Position numbers and translations under genes: made by a program
Shown here: piece by piece, positions 9,333-18,461 of the stretch
Position numbering within the stretch: position 1 is the stretch's first letter
Layout of the letters: every line of letters starts with the position of its first letter
Origin: Stanieria cyanosphaera PCC 7437
Lineage (GTDB): Bacteria; Cyanobacteriota; Cyanobacteriia; Cyanobacteriales; Xenococcaceae
Assembly: GCF_000317575.1 (NCBI RefSeq)
Contig: NC_019748.1
Location: forward strand, 4,732,501-4,796,500
Length of the DNA: 64,000 nt
Direction: 5' to 3'
Notes under the pieces: model-generated
Database searches by the model: none
What the model was told of the DNA's origin: nothing
The model's input: only the letters and a program-made list of their open reading frames with translations

Positions 9333-9922
9333 AACCAATTTAACCAAGCTGGCCAATTTTGAACTAAAGAAGCTAATTCTGTATAGCCTGCTTGATTAGG
9401 ATGCGCGCCATCCCCAGTCTCGACTTCAGCCATCCAAACCGATGATTTTGATAAAGTAGTTAAAACATCTAAATAAGGAATCTGCAATTCTTGACACAAA
9501 GCAGCAAAATGTTGAGCAAGAATTTGAGTACGCTGATTTTGTTCGTTATCTAAAATAGGAGGCGGACTAATCATGAGAACGGGATATTTTTGTTTAGCAG
9601 TGGTTAAAATCTGCCTTGCATTGGTAATAGATTGAGTTAATTCAACTCTTAAATGACCATTTTCTAAGGTAGTGTCGTTGGTGCCAAAAGAAAACACCAG
9701 GCGATTATCACTATAGATTGGCAATCTTCTAACTATTTCACTTTGCCATCGACGAGCAAGTTCCGTACTAGTTTCCCGACGAATTCCTAAGTTGTAGTAA
9801 GTTACTGCATAACTCTTTTGAGAGAGATTAACACACAATCTTCCTGTCCAACCAAGATGAGTAGAATCTCCCGTACCATTAACAAAAGATTCGCCTAAAA
9901 AACAAATACGGATATCATGCAT
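9329..9922 (-). CDS. SGNH/GDSL-family hydrolase
   Basis: This 197-residue lipase/esterase-like enzyme shows block I as FLGESFVNG, with GES replacing GDS around the nucleophile Ser. Block III is FSFGTNDT (Gly and Asn of the oxyanion hole) and block V is DGAHPN, giving the catalytic Asp and His. It has no signal peptide, so it should act in the cytoplasm. Its start is 9 bases after the photolyase stop, so the two are co-transcribed. The substrate is unknown; members cleave esters of lipids, sugars or polysaccharides. Confidence 0.85.
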   Translation of the reverse strand: MHDIRICFLGESFVNGTGDSTHLGWTGRLCVNLSQKSYAVTYYNLGIRRETSTELARRWQSEIVRRLPIYSDNRLVFSFGTNDTTLENGHLRVELTQSITNARQILTTAKQKYPVLMISPPPILDNEQNQRTQILAQHFAALCQELQIPYLDVLTTLSKSSVWMAEVETGDGAHPNQAGYTELASLVQNWPAWLNWF

Positions 9923-9931
9923 AGCTTCAAT

Positions 9932-11359
9932 CTATTTCTGACTTTGGTATAACTCTTTAAATTTTCTTTGTTGTATTTTATGGTCAACAATTGGTTGAGG
10001 ATAATCGCATCTTTCTCTTTCAGATTTGGAAATTTTGCCAGTGACTAAATACTCATTGTCTACTGAACTTAATTCGGGTAACCATTGTCGAATATATTCT
10101 CCTTCAGGATCGTATTTTTGTGCTTGAGAAGCAGGATTAAAAATACGTAGAGGTTTAGGATCCATACCACTAGAAGCACTCCATTGCCAACCACCATTAT
10201 TAGCGGATAAGTCTCCGTCGAAAAGTTTTTGCATGAAGTATTTTTCTCCCCATTGCCAGTTAATAATCAAATCTTTGGTTAAAAAACTAGCAACAATCAT
10301 GCGACAACGATTGTGCATCCAACCTATTTCATTTAACTGACGCATGGCTGCATCAACGATAGGATAACCTGTTTTGCCTTCACACCAAGCTTGAAAATAA
10401 TCTTCGTTATTCTCCCAAGGAAAATCTTTAAACTCTCTTCGATAAGCACCCTGTTCTAGTTCAGGAAAGAAGTACATACAATGTTGATAAAATTCTCGCC
10501 AAGCTAATTCCTGTTGCCAAGAACGAATATTATCTCTAGTTTCATCGCTGCGACAGTTTTCATGAGCTTCTGTACTAGCTTCCCACACAGTCCGAATTCC
10601 AATCGCACCAAATTTTAAGGCTGCACTTAGTTGAGATGTACCGTCTACGGCAGGATAGTTTCTTTGTTCGTCATATTCGTTGATCGCACGAGAACAAAAT
10701 TCTACTAATCTTTCTTTAGCTGCCGTTTCTCCAGGTGCAAGAATTAACGGGTTATCCCAAATGTAACCTAAATCTTTGGCGGTAGGTAAATTAATGACTC
10801 CTGACTGTTGAGCTTGATTAAATTCTTCGTCAGTTAAATTTTCAAATTGGTTCAATTTTGTAATTGCATTCTGTTTTTTTTGCTCAATCCAGTTTTTCCA
10901 AAAAGGAGTATAAACCGTGTAGGGTTGCTGGGAAGATTTGGTTAATATTTCTCCTGGTGCGTGTAAAAGCTGATCCCAAAGAGAAGAAACTTCAATACCT
11001 TTTTCGGTTAATGCTGCTTTGACTTTTTGATCTCTAGCTTTAGCATAAGGTTCAACATCCCAATTCCAAAATACTGTCTTAGCTTGAAGGGTTTCGGCGA
11101 GTTGTGGGATGGTTTGGGTTGGTTTGCCTTTGATAATTAATAATTGACTACCTGCTTGTTGATAACTCTGCTGCAACTGTTGCAAACAGCCAATCATATA
11201 AGTAACTCTAGCTGGTGCAACGTCATCTTTGGTTAACAGATTTTCATCGAGACAAAATACCCCTACTATTTTAGAGCTTTGTTGACGGGCTGCTGCTAAT
11301 CCGACATTATCAGTGAGTCTGAGGTCGCGACGATGCCAAAACAAAATTAAACTAGACAT
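9932..11359 (-). CDS. phr: Deoxyribodipyrimidine photolyase (class I, cryptochrome/photolyase family)
   Basis: The enzyme (475 aa) repairs cyclobutane pyrimidine dimers with blue light. An N-terminal alpha/beta photolyase domain for the antenna chromophore ([18 protein letters not shown]) is followed by the helical FAD-binding domain. That domain contains [38 protein letters not shown], the [17 protein letters not shown] signature and [11 protein letters not shown]. These are hallmarks of CPD photolyases of the Anacystis type, which use an 8-HDF antenna; antenna use is inferred. It is the first gene of a two-gene unit with the SGNH hydrolase. Confidence 0.93.
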   Translation of the reverse strand: MSSLILFWHRRDLRLTDNVGLAAARQQSSKIVGVFCLDENLLTKDDVAPARVTYMIGCLQQLQQSYQQAGSQLLIIKGKPTQTIPQLAETLQAKTVFWNWDVEPYAKARDQKVKAALTEKGIEVSSLWDQLLHAPGEILTKSSQQPYTVYTPFWKNWIEQKKQNAITKLNQFENLTDEEFNQAQQSGVINLPTAKDLGYIWDNPLILAPGETAAKERLVEFCSRAINEYDEQRNYPAVDGTSQLSAALKFGAIGIRTVWEASTEAHENCRSDETRDNIRSWQQELAWREFYQHCMYFFPELEQGAYRREFKDFPWENNEDYFQAWCEGKTGYPIVDAAMRQLNEIGWMHNRCRMIVASFLTKDLIINWQWGEKYFMQKLFDGDLSANNGGWQWSASSGMDPKPLRIFNPASQAQKYDPEGEYIRQWLPELSSVDNEYLVTGKISKSERERCDYPQPIVDHKIQQRKFKELYQSQK

Positions 11360-11569
11360 TATTACTTGATTTGTTCACCTAATTGTCTGTTTGTTCATCC
11401 TAACTAACTCTCAATAGAAAATACTTTGACCTAAAGTAAATGTTTTTTGCTGCGATTTAAGCAAATAATGTTTTGTTTAATCTTCTCTCAAATTAGTAAC
11501 ATTCGTTACAACAGAAAATAATAAAATAAAGTAAGGGAACTTATTTGAAATTATTGAGATGATTAGAAA

Positions 11570-11749
11570 ATGAAAACTTACGAAAAAATTGAAATTATTC
11601 GCCCTAGTTGGTGTCAAGCCGAACAGCTAAAAATAATTTTTTTGGTGATTGTGTCTTCTTTAGCAGTAGGATTGATTCCGATTATTTATAGTGTCAGTAT
11701 GTCTCAACCAGGGGATTATTCACCCATTCGAGCCACAAGTACTCAATAA
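11570..11749 (+). CDS. Small single-span membrane protein (59 aa), unknown
   Basis: This short ORF is framed by clear start and stop (MKTYEKIEIIRPSWCQAEQL, then a hydrophobic helix, then SQPGDYSPIRATSTQ). The helix spans about residues 21-43. The amino-acid use is convincingly protein-like, with a charged, conserved-looking N-terminus and a polar tail. It lies between phr (divergent) and ycf23 (same strand). It has the layout of small photosynthetic or NDH accessory subunits, but I cannot name it. Confidence 0.55.
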   Translation: MKTYEKIEIIRPSWCQAEQLKIIFLVIVSSLAVGLIPIIYSVSMSQPGDYSPIRATSTQ

Positions 11750-11884
11750 TTTGTGATTGATTGAAAGAAATTAAGTAGTTTATTGAGGAATAGCAAAATT
11801 TTGTTTGATTAGTAGCATAAAGGGGGCGCTATAAGATAGTCTAATTGCTACTGAACAAATTACAACTAGATACATAAGTAAATT

Positions 11885-12628
11885 ATGACGATGCATCCTC
11901 ATCTCAGAAAAGCCTTTGAGCAAAACAATGCTCTGAAAGTAATTAGTGGCTTAAATAATTTCGATGGTGCGCGAGTAGCAACGATTGTCAAAGCAGCAGC
12001 AGCAGGCGGAGCGACTTTTGTTGATATCGCTGCCGAACCTTCTTTAGTTGAAAGTATTCGTCAACTAATTAATTTACCAATCTGTGTTTCAGCCGTAGAA
12101 CCCAAATTATTCGTAAGTGCAGTAGAAGCAGGCGCAGACTTAATTGAAATTGGTAATTTTGATAGTTTTTACGCTCAAGGAAGACGTTTTGAAGCACCTG
12201 AAGTTTTAGATTTAACCTACAAAACTCGCGCTCTTTTACCTGATGTAACTTTGTCGGTTACTGTTCCTCATATCTTGGCTTTAGACGAGCAAGTACAATT
12301 AGCAGAAGAATTGGTTAAAGCGGGAGCTAATATTATTCAAACTGAGGGTGGTACTAGCATTCATCCTACTCATCCTGGCGTTCAGGGATTAATTGAAAAA
12401 GCTGCTCCTACTTTGGCTGCTACTCATGCGATTTCCCGTGCAGTTGATGTACCAGTATTGTGCGCTTCTGGTTTATCAAGTGTAACTGCTCCTCTAGCGA
12501 TCGCGGCTGGAGCATCTGGAGTGGGAATTGGTTCGGCAATTAATCAACTTGATAACGAAATTGCTATGGTAGCTGCTGTTCGGAGTATTGTCGAAGCTCT
12601 AGCTCATCATCATCAAGTTAGAGTCTAA
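11885..12628 (+). CDS. ycf23: DUF561 / Ycf23 family protein
   Basis: The product (247 aa, or 245 from the second ATG) is a TIM-barrel-like protein with repeated glycine/alanine-rich strands (NALKVISGLNNFDGARVATIVKAAA, VSAVEAGADLIEIGNFDSFYAQGR, AGANIIQTEGGTS, GSAINQLDN). It matches the DUF561 family, encoded as ycf23 in some algal plastids and widespread in cyanobacteria. The function is not established. The sequence suggests a phosphate-binding barrel related to PdxS/ThiG-like folds; that is inference. Confidence 0.85.
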   Translation: MTMHPHLRKAFEQNNALKVISGLNNFDGARVATIVKAAAAGGATFVDIAAEPSLVESIRQLINLPICVSAVEPKLFVSAVEAGADLIEIGNFDSFYAQGRRFEAPEVLDLTYKTRALLPDVTLSVTVPHILALDEQVQLAEELVKAGANIIQTEGGTSIHPTHPGVQGLIEKAAPTLAATHAISRAVDVPVLCASGLSSVTAPLAIAAGASGVGIGSAINQLDNEIAMVAAVRSIVEALAHHHQVRV

Positions 12629-12637
12629 TAATATTTC

Positions 12638-12667
12638 ATGAAACGGCTGTCATTGGTTTTGTTTCAT
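12638..12667. terminator. Stem-loop between convergent genes
   Basis: ATGAAAC (12638-12644) pairs with GTTTCAT (12661-12667) across a 16-nt loop with a T-rich 3' half. It sits exactly between the ycf23 stop and the end of the DegT-type gene, so it could terminate both. The stem is short. Confidence 0.4.
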
Positions 12668-12676
12668 CAATAATGA

Positions 12677-13840
12677 CTAATGATTGGGTAAAAAGGATAA
12701 GCAATCTTTGAGGCAATAAGCTACTTGTTGCTGTTCCTCCGTTTCAATTCCTGGAAATAAAGGTAAAGATAATACTTCTTGGGCAGCTTGTTCGCATACG
12801 GGCAGTTGCCCTTTTTGATAGCCTAAAGATTGGTAAACAGGTTGAAGATGAAGAGGCAATGGGTAATAAACCATCGAAATTACTCCCATTTGTCCTAGCT
12901 GAGAACGAATCAGATCTCTGGTTAGTTCAGATTGATTAAATAAATCTGGGATACGAATAGTATATTGATTCCAGACGCTTTTTCCTTCAAGTAGAGTTTT
13001 AGGTAGTTTTAAAGCAGGAAGAGGTTGTAAAATTTGTTGATAATACTGGGCTGCTTCAGTACGTTGTTGATTCCACTGTTCTAAATAACGCAATTTAATT
13101 TGTAAAATAGTAGCCTGAAGCGCATCAAGACGACTATTTAATCCTGTGACGAGGTGACGATAACTTATTTTCTGATCGGATTTACGTTCTAAACCATGTT
13201 CTCTGAGTAATCTTACTTGAACAGCTATATTTTGATCATTAGTAGTTAAAGCACCAGCATCACCACAAGCACCTAAATTCTTGGTAGGGAAAAAACTAAA
13301 ACAACCAATATAACCGATGCTACCTACCTTGTGATTATGCCATTCTGCTCCGATCGCTTGAGCGCAATCTTCAATCACATAAAGATTATGGCGATCGGCA
13401 ATTGCCATTAACCGCGTCATATCAATCGGTTGCCCAAATAAATGCACGGGAATAATAGCTTTAGTTCTTTCTGTAATAGCTGCTTCGATTAGATTTAGGT
13501 CTAAATTAAAAGTATCGGGATTTATATCTATAAAAACAGGTTTTGCACCCACTCTAGTAATGACTTCTGCTGTGGCGATAAAAGTAAAAGAAGTAGTAAT
13601 CACCTCATCACCTTGACCAATATTTAAGGCTCTTAATGCCAGATAAAGAGCATCTGTACCTGAATTACAGCCCACACATTCACTAACACCGATATAATTA
13701 GCAAACTGCTGTTCAAAATCTGTAACTGCTGTACCGCCGATATAACGACCAGATTTTAACACTGCCAAAACAGCCGTAGCTAGTTCTTGTTCAATTAGTT
13801 CGTGTTGTCTGGTTAGATCTACAGGGGGAATTTGCTTCAC
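12677..13840 (-). CDS. DegT/DnrJ/EryC1/StrS-family sugar aminotransferase
   Basis: A PLP enzyme of 387 residues that begins with GTG. The family converts keto-sugars (usually nucleotide-activated) to amino-sugars. Signatures are VGCNSGTDALYLALRAL, DEVITTSFTFIATAEVI, VIEDCAQAIGAEWHN and the PLP lysine K187 in FSFFPTKNLG. The C-terminal LFPGIETEEQQQVAYCLKD is also typical. No sugar-nucleotide pathway genes are adjacent, so the exact substrate (for example dTDP- or UDP-4-keto sugars for surface polysaccharide) is open. It is divergent from the FetB-like gene. Confidence 0.88.
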   Translation of the reverse strand: MKQIPPVDLTRQHELIEQELATAVLAVLKSGRYIGGTAVTDFEQQFANYIGVSECVGCNSGTDALYLALRALNIGQGDEVITTSFTFIATAEVITRVGAKPVFIDINPDTFNLDLNLIEAAITERTKAIIPVHLFGQPIDMTRLMAIADRHNLYVIEDCAQAIGAEWHNHKVGSIGYIGCFSFFPTKNLGACGDAGALTTNDQNIAVQVRLLREHGLERKSDQKISYRHLVTGLNSRLDALQATILQIKLRYLEQWNQQRTEAAQYYQQILQPLPALKLPKTLLEGKSVWNQYTIRIPDLFNQSELTRDLIRSQLGQMGVISMVYYPLPLHLQPVYQSLGYQKGQLPVCEQAAQEVLSLPLFPGIETEEQQQVAYCLKDCLSFLPNH

Positions 13841-13904
13841 TGGTTTTACTCAACCTAAAAATTTATACTTATGAAACCAAATTTTGTGACTAACTTAAAG
13901 TATC

Positions 13905-14678
13905 GTGGATAATTTCATTGCACTCGATGTTACCGATTTAATTTTGGCACTAGGAATTATTGGCATTGCGATCGCACTTTCCCTGTGGCAAAAATTAGGT
14001 TTAGAAGGACAGTTACTTTATAGTGCAGGAAGATCATTATTACAGTTAATGGTAGTCGGGTATATTTTAGAGTTTATTTTTGCTCTTAATACTTCCTGGT
14101 CAGTCATGTTAATTATAGGAGTGATGATCTCCATTGCTACGGTTGTTACTCGTAACCGCATCGGTAAAAAGATTCAAGGTTTGTTTCCCATGATTTGGCT
14201 TTCTTTGGTTGCTAGCAGTAGTTTAACCATAGGCTATATTATCCTGCTAATTATTCAACCGCCCACTTGGTACGAACCTCAATATTTAATTCCTTTGGTG
14301 GGGATGTTATTAGGTAATGCGATGAATGGTGCTTCCTTGGCAGGAGAACGTTTAGTTAGTACCATCAAGCACAATCGTTTGGAAATTGAAACCCATTTGT
14401 CTTTAGGTGCTACTCCCAAACAAGCTATTACGACTTATCAAAAAGATGCCATTCGTGCTGGTTTAATTCCGACAATTAATCAAATGATGGTAGTAGGAGT
14501 AGTAAGTTTACCAGGAATGTTTACAGGGCAAGTTTTAGCTGGTGGTAATCCTTTAGATGCAGCTTCTTATCAAATTTTAATTCTTTTTGCGATCGCATTA
14601 ACTAATTTGACGGCGACTTTCTTAATTACTGAAAGTGTTTATCGTCGATTTTTTAATCAAGATGCTCAATTAATCTAA
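13905..14678 (+). CDS. FetB/UPF0014-type ABC transporter permease
   Basis: This integral membrane protein (257 aa, GTG start) has about seven helices. Conserved stretches are SAGRSLLQLMVVGYILEFIF, VTRNRIGKKIQGLFPM, NAMNGASLAGERL, ETHLSLGATPKQAI and PGMFTGQVLAGGNPLDAASYQI. It fits the FetB (YbbM) family, which with the ATPase FetA exports iron in E. coli; a role in metal homeostasis is transferred from that family. No ATP-binding partner gene is next to it, which is unusual for this system. Confidence 0.82.
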   Translation: MDNFIALDVTDLILALGIIGIAIALSLWQKLGLEGQLLYSAGRSLLQLMVVGYILEFIFALNTSWSVMLIIGVMISIATVVTRNRIGKKIQGLFPMIWLSLVASSSLTIGYIILLIIQPPTWYEPQYLIPLVGMLLGNAMNGASLAGERLVSTIKHNRLEIETHLSLGATPKQAITTYQKDAIRAGLIPTINQMMVVGVVSLPGMFTGQVLAGGNPLDAASYQILILFAIALTNLTATFLITESVYRRFFNQDAQLI

Positions 14679-14800
14679 AAATTTGCTTAGATTTTATTAA
14701 CAATGGCTCAAACAACATGATGTTTTAAATATTCTTACATAATTAATTGCACTGATTAAACTAGGATTAAAACAAAAACAGTGCAGTTGGTATCCCTACT

Positions 14801-15370
14801 ATGCAATTACAAGCTCATAACTATACTCCAGAAGAATATCTGAAGCTAGAGGAAGAAGCAGAATACAAAAGTGAGTACCGCGACGGAGCAATCATTCCCA
14901 TGACAGGAGGAACGACCAATCATAATGAAATCTCAGGCAATCTGTATAGCAATTTAAAATTTAATCTCAAAAAACAAAACTATCGCGTATACATAGCTGA
15001 CGTTAGATTGTGGATACCTCGCCATCGCGTCTATATTTATCCCGATGTCATGTTAATTCAGGGAGAACCTATCTATGCAGATAAAGGTACGACTACAGTG
15101 ACTAATCCTGTGATGATTGCGGAAATTCTTTCTCCTTCTACTCAAAATTACGACCAAGGAGATAAGTTTACTTATTATCGCTCGATTCCTGAAATGAAGG
15201 AATATATTTTGATTTCACAGCAAAAATATCATGTAATGCAATATGCTAAAACGGAGTCGGGATGGTTATTATCTGAATATGAAGCAGAAGAGCTTGAGAT
15301 TGATTTGACTTGTGTCGATTTAAAATTGGAACTAGCAGATATTTATGCAGGAGTTGATTTTAGTAACTGA
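14801..15370 (+). CDS. Uma2-family (DUF820) putative restriction-endonuclease-fold protein
   Basis: 189 residues. The N-terminal YTPEEYLKLEEEAEYKSEYRDGAIIPMTGG and the core PDVMLI...MIAEILSPSTQNYDQGDKF match the Uma2/DUF820 family, which is abundant in cyanobacteria. The Asp of PDVM, the Glu of EILS and the Lys of GDKF form a PD-(D/E)xK-like nuclease site. Whether family members cut DNA in vivo is not known. It stands alone. Confidence 0.85.
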   Translation: MQLQAHNYTPEEYLKLEEEAEYKSEYRDGAIIPMTGGTTNHNEISGNLYSNLKFNLKKQNYRVYIADVRLWIPRHRVYIYPDVMLIQGEPIYADKGTTTVTNPVMIAEILSPSTQNYDQGDKFTYYRSIPEMKEYILISQQKYHVMQYAKTESGWLLSEYEAEELEIDLTCVDLKLELADIYAGVDFSN

Positions 15371-15447
15371 TAGTCTCGTGTATTAATCAGAATTCAGAAG
15401 TCCGAATCAAGTTAATAAGAATTACTATTGTTTAAATTTAAAGCAGC

Positions 15448-15591
15448 TTAGATTGTTACAGAGTTAGTGATAGAAGTGCTGCTTTGTTGGTTGAAACCAT
15501 CGAATCTTTTGGCTAAATCTGGCAGGTTAACCTGTTGCAATATTTGCTCAAGTTCTTGATCGCTAATACTATAGCTGTTTTTAAAGATACT
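15448..15591 (-). pseudogene. C-terminal gene remnant
   Basis: A minus-strand open frame with no start codon, preceded by an in-frame stop. It reads SDQELEQILQQVNLPDLAKRF followed by a Ser/Thr-rich tail ending SVTI. The composition looks like the end of a real protein. I cannot name the parent gene. Confidence 0.3.
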
Positions 15592-15856
15592 TTATTTGTT
15601 ATCCAAAAAGAATTCCAAGACAAGAATGAGCAACTGATTCGACAAAAATTTCTTGTCTATTTTTTGCCTCTAGTTTTGATTTTCGGCTATTTAAGTAAAC
15701 TTTATTCTCTTATAAAGTATCTGGAGAGCTTGAAAAATCATTTTTATACCTATAATCTTACGAATGGATATTACGTTTGAAACATTTACTGTCAATGGTT
15801 TTAATGTTGAATCTAAACTATGGCACTACGTCTTAGGGTTAGGACACAATAACCTT

Positions 15857-15884
15857 GTAAGGGCGATTCGCGAATCGCCCTTAC
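15857..15884. repeat. 28-bp perfect palindrome (family member 1)
   Basis: Arms GTAAGGGCGATTCG and CGAATCGCCCTTAC are exact reverse complements with no loop. Three further 28-bp palindromes with GTAGGG-type ends occur at 24188, 31048 and 37616. Flanking sequences TTAGGA and TCCTAA hint at a longer imperfect inverted repeat around this copy. Confidence 0.8.
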
Positions 15885-16069
15885 GATCAATGTAATATCC
15901 TAATCTTTTTTTGTACTGCTATAAAAAAATAATTAACGTTTTTTTGATACTGAAATTTACCTGTGTATTAATTGGTTTTCTAACAAGCAACAGTTTTATC
16001 TATAATAAAATTTACTGCTTTTTTTTGAAAAAATTTTAATAAAATTTATAATTGACCGCTATCAACAAC

Positions 16070-17191
16070 ATGAATAATTATTTTGCTACAGTTGCTCGTG
16101 GTTTAGAAGAAATTGCTGCTCAAGAATTAGAAAAAATAGGAGCAAAAAATGTTCGTCCAGATTTTACTGGAGTTTATTTTCAAGGAGATCAAACTTTACT
16201 TTATCGAGTTAATCTTTGGTCGAGAATAATCTTTCGAGTTTTAGTTCCAATTGCTGAGATAAAAAGTTATAATGCCGAGCAATTGTATCGCAATGTTCAG
16301 AATATTGATTGGTCAGAATATCTAAATCCAGAGATGACTTTAGCTGTTAATTGTACAGGAAAAAATTCTAATCTCAATCATACTCATTTTACAGCATTGC
16401 AAATAAAAAATGCCATTGTTGACCAACAACAAAAACAATTTGGTGAACGTTCCAATATTCAAACCGATCATCCTGATTTATTAGTTAATGCTCATATTAA
16501 TAACAATTTTTGTACGATTAGTTTAGATAGTTCTGGTTCGAGTTTACATCGCCGAGGTTATCGTCCTGCGATGGGACTAGCACCTTTAAAAGAAACTCTA
16601 GCTGTTGCCTTATTAGACATGGCAGAATGGAAACCTAATTTACCTTTTTTAGACCCTTTATGTGGTTCGGGAACTTTACCTATTGAAGCAGCTTTAAAAG
16701 CTTTAAATATTGCTCCAGGATTGTCGAGAAAATTTGGTTTTCAATCGTGGTTAGATTTCGATTCAACTCTTTGGCAACAACTTATTACTGAAGCAAAAAA
16801 CAATCAATTAACTCAACTTCCTCAACCAATTTTTGGAAGCGATCGCGATGCTGATGTAATTGAACTAGCACAAATTAATGCTCAAAATTGTGGTTTAGAA
16901 AATCAAATTGAATTTTATCAACAAGAATTAGCAACCATTGAAGCACCAACTTCAGAAGGCGTTATTATCTGTAATCCTCCTTACGGACAAAGAATAGGAA
17001 ATACAGAAGAGTTAGGAGAACTATACAAGTTATTAGGAGATATTTTTAAACAAAGATTTAAAGGATGGACAGCTTATGTTTTAACAGGCAATAAAGAATT
17101 ATCTAAAAAAATTGGCTTAAGAACTTCTCGCCGTCTTGCTGTTTACAATGGTTCGATTCCTTGTACTTTACTAAAATATGAATTGTATTAA
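16070..17191 (+). CDS. THUMP-domain class I SAM-dependent RNA methyltransferase (RlmL-like)
   Basis: About 373 residues from the ATG at 16070; a TTG at 16052 is the only longer option. The protein begins with FATVARGLEEIAAQELEKIGA, the N-terminal ferredoxin-like/THUMP RNA-binding part. It continues with LHRRGYRPAMGLAPLKETLA, the SAM motif FLDPLCGSGTLPIEAAL and the catalytic NPPYG (IICNPPYGQRIG). This is the YcbY/RlmL N-terminal type, which makes m2G in 23S rRNA (G2445 in E. coli). The E. coli C-terminal RlmK half is absent, as in many bacteria. Confidence 0.88.
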   Translation: MNNYFATVARGLEEIAAQELEKIGAKNVRPDFTGVYFQGDQTLLYRVNLWSRIIFRVLVPIAEIKSYNAEQLYRNVQNIDWSEYLNPEMTLAVNCTGKNSNLNHTHFTALQIKNAIVDQQQKQFGERSNIQTDHPDLLVNAHINNNFCTISLDSSGSSLHRRGYRPAMGLAPLKETLAVALLDMAEWKPNLPFLDPLCGSGTLPIEAALKALNIAPGLSRKFGFQSWLDFDSTLWQQLITEAKNNQLTQLPQPIFGSDRDADVIELAQINAQNCGLENQIEFYQQELATIEAPTSEGVIICNPPYGQRIGNTEELGELYKLLGDIFKQRFKGWTAYVLTGNKELSKKIGLRTSRRLAVYNGSIPCTLLKYELY

Positions 17192-17249
17192 GTTATATTA
17201 TTTAAAAAATTGATTACCTAATAACAAAATATTTGTACGAGTTTGAATT

Positions 17250-18281
17250 ATGATTTCATCAAATATTAAACAAATACTTATTCCTAATTTCTTTAATGCC
17301 GAAGAAGTAGATAAAGTGTACCGAGTACCTTATCAACAAAGAGCAAGAGAAGCCAAACTTTGGGCAAAAGAATATGATATTCAATCAGCATTAGAAGATA
17401 AAACCCGTGTTTGTCTATTATTAATCGATGTACAAAATACCTTTTGTCTTCCCGACTTTGAATTATTTGTTGGTGGTAAATCGGGAATAAGTGCTGTAGA
17501 AGATAACGTGCGGTTGTGCGAATTTATCTATCGTAATTTAAATGTAATTACCGAAATTATTCCGACGATGGATACTCATACAGCAATGCAAATTTTCCAT
17601 CCAATTTTTTGGGTTGATAAATTAGGTAATCATCCCGAACCCGCCACCATGATTAGTTTAGAAGATGTTCAAACAGAAAGATGGAAAGTTAATCAAGCGA
17701 TCGCATATAGTTTAACTAATGGTGATTACGAAAAATTAGAAAAATACGCTCTACATTATGTAAAAAAACTGAGTGAAGATGGCAAGTATCCTTTAACAAT
17801 TTGGTTTTATCATTCCATGTTAGGAGGCATCGGACACGCTTTAGTTTCGGCAGTAGAAGAAGCAATTTTTTTTCATAATCTTGCTAGAAATAGTCAAACT
17901 CATTTTGAATTAAAAGGTAGTAATCCCTTAACCGAAAATTATTCGGTTTTGTGTCCCGAAGTCTTAAGCGATGCTGATGGTAAATCCATAGCTAATAAAA
18001 ATACTAACTTAATTCAAAAATTACTTGATTTTGATGCAGTAATTATTGCAGGACAAGCTAAAAGTCACTGTGTTGCTTGGACAATTGACAACTTATTAAC
18101 CGAGATTCAAACAATAGATATTAACTTATCTAAAAAAATTTATTTGTTAGAAGATTGTACTTCTCCTGTTGTTATTCCTGGAATTATAGATTTTACCGAG
18201 CAAGCTAATTTAGCTTTTCAACGTTTTGCCGATGCAGGAATGAATATTATTAAATCGACATCTTCTTTAGCTTTAAATTAA
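17250..18281 (+). CDS. Isochorismatase-fold cysteine hydrolase
   Basis: 343 residues. The core shows VCLLLIDVQNTFCLP with the catalytic Asp, and AKSHCVAWTIDNLL with the nucleophilic Cys in SHC. These are the isochorismatase/nicotinamidase signatures. The protein is longer than a typical nicotinamidase (about 200 aa), with an N-terminal extension and a long middle segment (ERWKVNQAIAYSL...WFYHSMLGGIGHALVSAVEEA). The substrate is probably an amide or a similar small molecule, but I cannot name it. It lies 58 bases after the RNA methyltransferase gene on the same strand. Confidence 0.8.
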   Translation: MISSNIKQILIPNFFNAEEVDKVYRVPYQQRAREAKLWAKEYDIQSALEDKTRVCLLLIDVQNTFCLPDFELFVGGKSGISAVEDNVRLCEFIYRNLNVITEIIPTMDTHTAMQIFHPIFWVDKLGNHPEPATMISLEDVQTERWKVNQAIAYSLTNGDYEKLEKYALHYVKKLSEDGKYPLTIWFYHSMLGGIGHALVSAVEEAIFFHNLARNSQTHFELKGSNPLTENYSVLCPEVLSDADGKSIANKNTNLIQKLLDFDAVIIAGQAKSHCVAWTIDNLLTEIQTIDINLSKKIYLLEDCTSPVVIPGIIDFTEQANLAFQRFADAGMNIIKSTSSLALN

Positions 18282-18461
18282 TTATTCTTAGTTAAAAGAA
18301 GTTGTTATGAATTCAAGAGACTGCTAAATTTACTTGAAAAACGAAAATATTATAATTAAAACAATCCCACTCAAAATTTTTATACCAAGTAAAATAGTAA
18401 CGCTTATAATTGTTAACCTGGAAGAATTTTAGCACCTGTTAATTTCATTAAAATCTTTAGC

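Larger units (their letters stand above)
15371..16069. other. Intergenic region with gene remnant and palindrome
   Basis: It contains a minus-strand coding remnant (15448-15591), a 28-bp palindrome (15857-15884) and an AT-rich stretch upstream of the methyltransferase gene. A plus-strand frame at 15535-15780 opens with TTG, has no ribosome binding site and overlaps the remnant; I do not consider it a gene. Confidence 0.5.

Noticed and set aside
15535-15780. An 81-codon plus-strand ORF with a hydrophobic middle
   Set aside because: It opens with TTG, has no ribosome binding site and overlaps the better-looking minus-strand remnant; composition is what AT-rich spacer would give.
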